Below, one piece after another: positions 54,307 to 64,000 of a stretch of 64,000 nt of DNA (position 1 is its first letter; every line of letters begins with the position of its first letter). The DNA comes from Limnohabitans sp. (GTDB lineage Bacteria > Pseudomonadota > Gammaproteobacteria > Burkholderiales > Burkholderiaceae_C): positions 91,667 through 155,666 of the forward strand of contig NZ_JAOASQ010000038.1 of the NCBI RefSeq assembly GCF_030158565.1, read 5' to 3'. The translations under genes were made by a program, and so were the position numbers. The notes beneath the pieces are model-generated. The model did no database searches. It was not told where the DNA came from and saw only the letters and a list, made by a program, of their open reading frames with translations.

Positions 54307-55118
54307 GCAGACCTCCGGTCGTAATCTTCGGCAGCGGTCGGTGCGGGGTAGTGGAAAGGCACTGGCCCATCGCTGAGCGCATGCACAAACTGGTGGATCA
54401 GAGGGTCGGTGCTGGCGCGCAACTCGGCAGGCGTGCCTTGTGCGGCCAGACCGCCATTGGCCAGGATCACCACATGGTCGGCGATCTCGAAGGTTTCGGT
54501 CACATCGTGCGAGACGATCACGCTGGTGATGCCCAAGCTGTCGTTCAGGCGGCGAATCAAACGCGCCGCTGTGCCCAAGGAAATGGGATCCAGGCCCGCA
54601 AAGGGCTCGTCGTACATGATCAGGTCGGGATCGAGCGCAATGGCGCGTGCCAAGGCCACACGGCGGCTCATGCCACCGGAAATTTCGGACGGCTTCAAGT
54701 CCCGTGCACCACGCAAACCCACCGCATCGAGCTTCATGAGCACGATGTCGCGGATCAGGTCTTCCGACAAGGCCGTGTGCTCACGCAAAGGGAAAGCCAC
54801 GTTGTCGAACACGCTCATGTCGGTGAACAAGGCACCAAACTGAAACAACATGCCCATGCGACGTCGTGCGGCGTACAGCTCGGTTTGCTGCATGCGGCCC
54901 ACATCCTGGCCATCCAACAGCATTTGTCCCTGCTGCGCCCGGATTTGCCCACCGATGAGCCGAAGCACGGTGGTCTTGCCACCACCCGAGACGCCCATCA
55001 GGGCCGTGACTTGACCACGCGGGATTTTGAAACTCAGATTTTTCAAAATCAAACGCTCACCGTAGCCAAAGCTCAGGTCACGCAGTTCAACGAGGGTGGA
55101 TGGATTGGGCGTATTCAT
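54303..55118 (-). CDS. mlaF: Phospholipid ABC ATPase MlaF
   Basis: The ATG at 55118 gives 271 residues (MNTPNPSTLVELRDLSFGYG). Walker A is GVSGGGKTTVLRLIGG, a SGGG variant near residue 42, and the signature is EISGGMSRRVALARAI near residue 143. Walker B is LIMYDEPFAGLDP. The ATG directly follows the T run of a hairpin and has no clear ribosome site, so the start is uncertain; an in-frame TTG at 55178 is a poor alternative. It powers phospholipid transport at the inner membrane. Confidence 0.94.
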   Translation of the reverse strand: MNTPNPSTLVELRDLSFGYGERLILKNLSFKIPRGQVTALMGVSGGGKTTVLRLIGGQIRAQQGQMLLDGQDVGRMQQTELYAARRRMGMLFQFGALFTDMSVFDNVAFPLREHTALSEDLIRDIVLMKLDAVGLRGARDLKPSEISGGMSRRVALARAIALDPDLIMYDEPFAGLDPISLGTAARLIRRLNDSLGITSVIVSHDVTETFEIADHVVILANGGLAAQGTPAELRASTDPLIHQFVHALSDGPVPFHYPAPTAAEDYDRRSA

Positions 55119-55119
55119 G

Positions 55120-55150
55120 AAAAAGCAAGAGCCGGGAAAACCGGCTCTTG
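55120..55150 (-). terminator. Intrinsic terminator ending at the mlaF start codon
   Basis: The 10-bp stem CAAGAGCCGG–GAAAA–CCGGCTCTTG is followed on the minus strand by CTTTTTC and then ATG of mlaF. It can end gltBD transcripts, and could also attenuate transcripts that start after gltD and enter mlaF. Confidence 0.88.
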
Positions 55151-55191
55151 TGATCTTAGCGAACCAAAGTGAACACAATGTAAACCTTGGT

Positions 55192-55214
55192 GTTCTAGGG
55201 ATTGTACCTAGAAC
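55192..55214 (-). promoter_or_regulatory. Palindrome with embedded -10-like box upstream of mla
   Basis: GTTCTAGG and CCTAGAAC form a perfect 8-bp inverted repeat with a seven-base spacer. On the minus strand the spacer carries TACAAT, a plausible -10 box; TTGAGG lies 15 bases before it as a weak -35. It starts nine bases after the gltD stop. A promoter under an operator is one reading, a hairpin is another. Confidence 0.35.
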
Positions 55215-55223
55215 GAAATGACC

Positions 55224-56705
55224 TCAACGGGGCAAGTCGCTTTGCCCCATCAGGAACTCGTCCACCGCGCGTGCGGCTTGACGGCCTTCACGGATGGCCC
55301 ACACGACCAAAGACTGGCCACGGCGCATGTCACCCGCTGCAAACACCTTGTCCACGTTGGTGGCGTAGCCGCCCGTGAAGTCGGTGCTCGCCTTGGCGTT
55401 GCCACGGGCGTCTTTGTCGATGCCAAAGGCGTCGAGCACGGTGGCGACCGGGTTGGTGAAGCCCATGGCCAGCAGGACCAGGTCGGCTTTGTATTCCTTT
55501 TCGGTGCCGGGCACTTCGACCATCTTGCCGTCTTTGAACTCGACGTGCACGGTCTTGAGGCCTGTGAGCTTGCCTTTTTCGCCAATGAATTCCTTGGTGG
55601 AAATGGCGAATTCGCGTTGCAGCAGACCTTTTTCGGCGCTCTCGTCGTGGCTGGAGCTGGTGCGCAGCTTCATGGGCCAGTAAGGCCAGACCATCAGCTT
55701 GTTTTCTTTTTCGGGTGGCTCGGGCATCACCTCGAACTGGGTCACGCTGACAGCGCCGTGGCGTGTGCTGGTGCCCACGCAGTCGCTGCCGGTGTCACCG
55801 CCACCGATCACGATGACGTGCTTGCCGTCAGCGCGCAATTGACCTTTGAGCTTGTCACCTGCATTGACCTTGTTTTGCTGGGGCAGGAATTCCATCGCGA
55901 AATGGATGCCGTCCAGGTCGCGGCCGGGCACGGGCAGGTCGCGCGACTGCTCGGAGCCGCCGGTCAGCAGCACAGCGTCAAAGTCTTTCTTGAGCTGCTC
56001 GGCGCTGATGGTTTCCTTGGCCCAGTTGGTGACCTTGGAGTCCTTGGGCCACTCGCCCACCAGCACGCTGGTGCGAATCTTCACGCCTTCGGCTTCGAGC
56101 TGCTTGACGCGGCGGTCGATGTGCGTCTTTTCCATCTTGAAGTCAGGGATGCCGTAGCGCAGCAAACCACCGACGCGGTCGTTCTTCTCGAACAGGGTCA
56201 CGTCGTGGCCTGCACGCGCCAGCTGCTGCGATGCGGCCAAGCCCGCAGGGCCTGCACCGATCACGGCGACTTTCTTGCCGGTCTTGACCTTGGCAGGACG
56301 GGGTGTGACCCAGCCCTCGGCCCAGGCGCGGTCGATGATGGCGTGCTCGATCGACTTGATGCCCACGGCGTCGCCGTTGAAGTTCACCACGCAAGCGGCC
56401 TCGCAAGGTGCGGGGCAGATGCGGCCGGTGAACTCGGGGAAGTTGTTGGTGCTGTGCAGCACCTCGATCGCGTTCTTCCAGTCGCCGTGGTACACCAGGT
56501 CGTTGAAGTCCGGGATGATGTTGTTGACCGGGCAGCCGTTGTTGCAAAACGGTGTGCCGCAGTCCATGCAACGTGCGCCTTGGGTTTTGGCTTGCTCATC
56601 GGTCAGACCGATCACGAACTCGCCGTAGTTTTTCAAGCGCTCTGCGACGGGCTTGTAGCCTTCTTCGATGCGCTCAAATTCCATGAAGCCTGTGACTTTT
56701 CCCAT
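55224..56705 (-). CDS. gltD: Glutamate synthase small subunit GltD
   Basis: This 493-residue flavoprotein has the N-terminal iron-sulfur Cys cluster [14 protein letters not shown] near residue 47 and a second set in CPAPCEAAC. The FAD site is [17 protein letters not shown] near residue 148. The NADPH site is [16 protein letters not shown], followed by [19 protein letters not shown] (quoted: [10 protein letters not shown]). It passes electrons from NADPH to GltB. It follows gltB by 29 bases and forms the gltBD operon. Confidence 0.97.
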   Translation of the reverse strand: MGKVTGFMEFERIEEGYKPVAERLKNYGEFVIGLTDEQAKTQGARCMDCGTPFCNNGCPVNNIIPDFNDLVYHGDWKNAIEVLHSTNNFPEFTGRICPAPCEAACVVNFNGDAVGIKSIEHAIIDRAWAEGWVTPRPAKVKTGKKVAVIGAGPAGLAASQQLARAGHDVTLFEKNDRVGGLLRYGIPDFKMEKTHIDRRVKQLEAEGVKIRTSVLVGEWPKDSKVTNWAKETISAEQLKKDFDAVLLTGGSEQSRDLPVPGRDLDGIHFAMEFLPQQNKVNAGDKLKGQLRADGKHVIVIGGGDTGSDCVGTSTRHGAVSVTQFEVMPEPPEKENKLMVWPYWPMKLRTSSSHDESAEKGLLQREFAISTKEFIGEKGKLTGLKTVHVEFKDGKMVEVPGTEKEYKADLVLLAMGFTNPVATVLDAFGIDKDARGNAKASTDFTGGYATNVDKVFAAGDMRRGQSLVVWAIREGRQAARAVDEFLMGQSDLPR

Positions 56706-56734
56706 GATGTTTCCTTCGATTCTTGACGTGGGGC

Positions 56735-61429
<4,695 letters not shown>

Positions 61430-61462
61430 GGCGCACTCCTAGGGTTTTTACGCAGGGGGATG

Positions 61463-61491
61463 AGTTTACTGCACTGCAGCAACCATGCCAA
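61463..61491 (-). promoter_or_regulatory. Probable sigma-70 promoter of gltBD
   Basis: On the minus strand TTGGCA and TAAACT are spaced by 17 bases, and AGGAG follows before the gltB ATG. The -35 box ends three bases from the REP-like palindrome at 61495, whose AT-rich arm would sit where an UP element normally lies. Confidence 0.6.
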
Positions 61492-61494
61492 GAC

Positions 61495-61523
61495 AATTAA
61501 TTGGGGTCAGATCCCAATTAATT
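61495..61523. repeat. REP-like palindrome, left end of the RAYT element
   Basis: AATTAATTGGG–GTCAGAT–CCCAATTAATT has perfect 11-bp arms. Its sequence is nearly the inverse of the palindrome at 62287 on the other side of the transposase gene, and both contain GGGGTCAGAT. This is the usual layout of REP sequences flanking a RAYT gene. Confidence 0.88.
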
Positions 61524-61543
61524 TGAATTTCTTTTTCGGCTGA

Positions 61544-61563
61544 GATTAATTGGGGACAGATTC
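61544..61563. repeat. Partial REP-like copy next to the transposase stop
   Basis: The stretch ATTAATTGGGGACAGATTC matches the left half of the flanking REP with one change (GACAGATT for GTCAGATC). It ends one base before the transposase stop codon, so the left end carries one and a half REP copies. Confidence 0.75.
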
Positions 61564-61564
61564 A

Positions 61565-62257
61565 TCACTCTGTCTTTTTGAAAGGCCTTCCCGCCTTGGC
61601 TGGCAAGAGCCTGCGCGGCGTGGACTGCTGCAACTCTTGCACAAACTGGGGGGAACCCATGGCCCATCCCGACAAGGCACTTTTGGTGAGTTGGTCTTTT
61701 TCCGATGCTGCCAATCCTGCGTGAACCAGTTCGAGGTAGGCCGCTTCACGCGCAAATGGCGTATTGCCCAGGCCCCAAAACAGGGCGTGTGGCGTCACCA
61801 ATTTGTCGCTCACCTGCCCAATACAGTGCCTGTGGCTGGACCATTTGAAGTCGGCCGCCTGCGCGACTATGCCGGCACGCACCGGGTTCAGATCGATGTA
61901 GACCATGCAAGCCAAAAGATAGCGCTCACTCTCAATCAAATTGCTGCGGTAACGGCCTTCCCACAAGGTGCCGGTCCGCTGATGGCGCAAATTGAAGTAA
62001 CGCACATAGCTGCGCCCCACGGCTTGCATGAGTTTGGGCACACCTTCATCCGTTTCAGGCGTGGCCAGCAAATGAAAATGGTTGTCCATGATCATGTACG
62101 CATGAATGGCCACTTTGAAAATCGCCGCTTGCTCACCCAGCAGCGTCAGCATTTTTTCCCGGTCAGCGTCATCCCGCACGATGGCCTGGCGGTCATTGCC
62201 GCGCTGGATGACGTGGTGCGGATAAGCGGCGACGGTGAGACGGGGTTGGCGGGCCAT
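61565..62257 (-). CDS. REP-associated tyrosine transposase (RAYT, Y1 family)
   Basis: This 230-residue protein has the Y1/HUH pattern: HHVIQRGNDRQAI near residue 15, the HUH motif in MIMDNHFHLLATP near residue 57, and the catalytic Tyr region GRSYVRYFNLRHQRTGTLWEGRY near 85-105 (quoted: SYVRYFNLRHQRTG). YIDLNPVRAGIV follows. These single-strand transposases act on REP hairpins. The gene is complete and apparently intact. It is flanked by REP-like palindromes, supporting mobility or past REP spreading. Confidence 0.93.
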   Translation of the reverse strand: MARQPRLTVAAYPHHVIQRGNDRQAIVRDDADREKMLTLLGEQAAIFKVAIHAYMIMDNHFHLLATPETDEGVPKLMQAVGRSYVRYFNLRHQRTGTLWEGRYRSNLIESERYLLACMVYIDLNPVRAGIVAQAADFKWSSHRHCIGQVSDKLVTPHALFWGLGNTPFAREAAYLELVHAGLAASEKDQLTKSALSGWAMGSPQFVQELQQSTPRRLLPAKAGRPFKKTE

Positions 62258-62286
62258 GGGTTGCGAGGAACAATCAAAAGAAACAG

Positions 62287-62313
62287 TTTAATTGGAATCT
62301 GACCCCAATTAAA
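62287..62313. repeat. REP-like palindrome, right end of the RAYT element
   Basis: TTTAATTGG–AATCTGACC–CCAATTAAA is the inverted counterpart of the left palindrome; its reverse complement reads TTTAATTGGGGTCAGATTCC. It lies 30 bases upstream of the transposase start and 56 bases before the second AtuA-family gene. Confidence 0.88.
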
Positions 62314-62368
62314 TCAAGATGCCATGCTCGTGACTGACAGTGGCGGGATTTGCCTTTAGGCTCGGCGC

Positions 62369-63724
62369 ATGGACACAACAACTTTGCGCATCGGCACGGG
62401 AGCGGGCTACGCGGGCGACCGCATCCCGCCTGCGGTGGAGCTGGCCGAGAAGGGGCGACTGGACTATCTGGTTTTTGAATGCTTGGCTGAGCGCACGATT
62501 GCGCTGGCTCAGCTCGAACGCAGCCAGCATCCCGATCGCGGCTTTGACCCCATGTTGGCCGATCGCATGCGGGCAGTGCTCAAACCCTGTATGGACAACG
62601 GCACCCGCATCATCAGCAACATGGGCGCGGCCAACCCTTTGCAAGCTGGTCACGCCGTCCTGGCCATCGCACGTGAACTGGGTCTGCCCCAGGTCAAGGT
62701 CGCCGTGGTGCTGGGCGACGATGTGCTGACCACGCTGACGGCAGACCACCTGTCGCTGCCTGTGATCGAATCCAACCAGACCCTGGCCGACCTGCAGCCG
62801 CAGCTGATCTCGGCCAACGCCTATCTGGGCGCCGAGGCCTTGCTGCCCGCCTTGCAGACCGACGCCCACGTCATCATCACCGGCCGCGTGGCCGACCCTG
62901 CCCTGTTCCTCGCACCCTTGATCCACCACTTTGGCTGGGCGCTGGACGACTGGGCGCGCCTGGGCAAAGGCGTGCTGGTCGGGCATTTGCTCGAATGCGC
63001 GGCGCAGATCACCGGGGGCTACTTTGCCGACCCGGGTTTCAAGGACGTACCCCACATGGCCCGGCTGGGCTTTCCGCTGGCCGAGGTCAGCGCCTCGGGC
63101 GATGCCGTCATCACCAAGGTGGCGGACTCGGGCGGTTGCGTCACGGTGGCCACGTGCACCGAACAATTGCTCTACGAAATCGAAAACCCCGCACGCTATC
63201 TGCAGCCCGATGTGGTGGCCGATTTCTCGCAGGTGCAGCTCACGCAGATCGGCCCTGACCGCGTGCAGGTCACGGGCGGCAACGGCAGCCCACGCACCGA
63301 CACGCTGAAAGTCACCCTGGGTTACCGCGATGGCTTCATCGGCGAAGGACAAATCTCTTACGCAGGCCCGGGCGCACAGGCACGTGGGCAACTCGCGCTC
63401 GATCTGGTGCGCGCACGGCTGGCCGATGCAGGCTACGCACAGCACGAAGGCCGCTATGACCTGATCGGCGTCAACGCCATCCCGGGCGAACCGATCACAC
63501 CCACAGAACCGGCCGAAGTGCGCGCCCGCGTGGCGCTGCGCGTACCCACACAGCGTGAGGCTCAGCACGTGGCACACGAAGTCGAAGCGCTTTACCTCAA
63601 CGGCCCGGCAGGCGGCGGTGGCGCCACGCGCTCGGTGCGAGAAGTCATCGCCGCTGCGGCGGTGCTGATGCCACGTGACGCGGTGCACACCAGCACCGTT
63701 CTGCTCAACACCGAAGGACTCTGA
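62369..63724 (+). CDS. AtuA-family protein (DUF1446), second copy
   Basis: This 451-residue protein begins LRIGTGAGYAGDRIPPAVEL and shares blocks with the protein at 11926: SNMGAANP (CNAGGLNP there), VLGDDVL, VIITGRVADPALFLAPL and GHLLECAAQITGGYF. The two are clearly paralogues but only moderately similar. The ATG lacks a clear ribosome site. One base separates its stop from the ATG of its small partner. Its biochemical role is unknown; this copy is not next to terpene genes, so another substrate is possible. Confidence 0.9.
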   Translation: MDTTTLRIGTGAGYAGDRIPPAVELAEKGRLDYLVFECLAERTIALAQLERSQHPDRGFDPMLADRMRAVLKPCMDNGTRIISNMGAANPLQAGHAVLAIARELGLPQVKVAVVLGDDVLTTLTADHLSLPVIESNQTLADLQPQLISANAYLGAEALLPALQTDAHVIITGRVADPALFLAPLIHHFGWALDDWARLGKGVLVGHLLECAAQITGGYFADPGFKDVPHMARLGFPLAEVSASGDAVITKVADSGGCVTVATCTEQLLYEIENPARYLQPDVVADFSQVQLTQIGPDRVQVTGGNGSPRTDTLKVTLGYRDGFIGEGQISYAGPGAQARGQLALDLVRARLADAGYAQHEGRYDLIGVNAIPGEPITPTEPAEVRARVALRVPTQREAQHVAHEVEALYLNGPAGGGGATRSVREVIAAAAVLMPRDAVHTSTVLLNTEGL

Positions 63725-63725
63725 C

Positions 63726-64000
63726 ATGCTGCTGCGCGACATCGCCCACACCCGCACCGGAGACAAGGGCAACCGCTCCACCCTGTCGGTGATTGCCTAC
63801 GACCTCAAAGACTTTGCCCTGCTCGAAAAAGCGCTCACGCCTGAGCGGGTGCGCCAGCACTATGCAGGCATCGTGCACGGCCCGGTCGAACGCTACAGCC
63901 TGCCCCAGTTGGGCGCGCTCAACTTCGTCATGCACCAGGCCCTGGGCGGTGGCGTGACCCGCTCGCTGGCACTGGACGCCCACGGGAAATGCCTGAGTGC
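63726..64000 (+). CDS. AtuA-associated small protein, cut by the window end
   Basis: The ATG at 63726 opens a frame that is still open at the last base, so 91 residues are visible. It shows RDIAHTRTGDKGN, LPQLGALNFVMHQALGGG and SLALDAHGK, matching the partner protein at 13314. About 15-30 residues should be missing by comparison with that copy. It is expected to work with the AtuA-family protein just upstream. Confidence 0.85.
   Translation, partial: MLLRDIAHTRTGDKGNRSTLSVIAYDLKDFALLEKALTPERVRQHYAGIVHGPVERYSLPQLGALNFVMHQALGGGVTRSLALDAHGKCLS

Larger units (their letters stand above)
61495..62313 (-). mobile_element. RAYT transposase gene with inverted REP-like ends (REPtron-like unit)
   Basis: The unit spans the REP palindrome at 61495, a half copy at 61544, the tyrosine transposase gene, and an inverted REP at 62287. 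Such units are domesticated or slowly mobile elements that can spread REP sequences. No second copy of the REP is seen elsewhere in the window. Confidence 0.75.

Overview
The window looks like the chromosome of a GC-rich betaproteobacterium of the order Burkholderiales, probably in or near the Comamonadaceae (inference). The reasons are the mla–yadGH–ibaG–murA–his–tat gene order, the petABC–sspAB block, the secA–argJ–AAA ATPase–mutT block, and the many Bug-type (TctC) solute receptors. No rRNA, prophage or CRISPR is visible. There is one tRNA, tRNA-Thr(TGT).

Layout. (1) 1-13697 is a catabolic and transport region. A 5'-truncated acyl-CoA dehydrogenase, an enoyl-CoA hydratase, a biotin-dependent carboxylase alpha subunit and a second acyl-CoA dehydrogenase are joined by ATGA overlaps, in the atuDEF order of acyclic-terpene degradation. 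They converge on a LivHMGF / acyl-CoA synthetase / LivK-type operon. Divergent from that is an AtuA-family (DUF1446) gene with its small partner. (2) 13741-23484 is acid and aromatic catabolism: a PcaIJ/ScoAB-type CoA-transferase, an NTF2-like protein and two Bug receptors, then an operon of VOC protein, MhpA-like flavin monooxygenase, IclR regulator, FAH-family hydrolase, hotdog thioesterase and Bug receptor, and finally a convergent PcaF-type thiolase. (3) 23485-23799, between two divergent genes, holds two large interlocked hairpins, the most unusual structure in the window. (4) 23800-37965 is housekeeping: DUF1841, mutT, an AAA ATPase, argJ, secA, a DciA-like protein, tRNA-Thr, sspB/sspA, petCBA (cytochrome bc1), mscL, pdxA, a Nif3-like protein and a DegS-like protease. 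(5) 38032-55118 is one unbroken minus-strand run of 25 genes, mlaFEDACB, an ABC-2 exporter, a BolA-like gene, murA, hisGDCBHA, a mutarotase, hisFIE, a membrane protein, hinT and tatABC, with overlaps or short gaps. (6) 55224-61429 is gltBD. (7) 61495-62313 is a REP-associated tyrosine transposase (RAYT) between two inward-facing REP-like palindromes. (8) 62369-64000 is a second AtuA-family gene with its partner, cut off by the window end.

How the genes work together. The Liv-type ABC transporter plus CoA ligase could import and activate the acid that the atu-like enzymes degrade (inference). The PcaIJ/PcaF-type enzymes could feed ring-cleavage products into central metabolism. The supraoperon joins outer-membrane lipid asymmetry, peptidoglycan precursor synthesis, histidine synthesis and Tat export. 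MlaC itself carries a Tat-like signal.

For hunting, the best leads are the interlocked hairpins at 23567-23779, the RAYT/REP element abutting a good gltBD promoter, the terminator-like hairpin ending at the mlaF start codon, the uncharacterised VOC/MhpA/FAH operon, and the two AtuA-plus-partner modules. All calls come from reading the sequence; no database searches were run.
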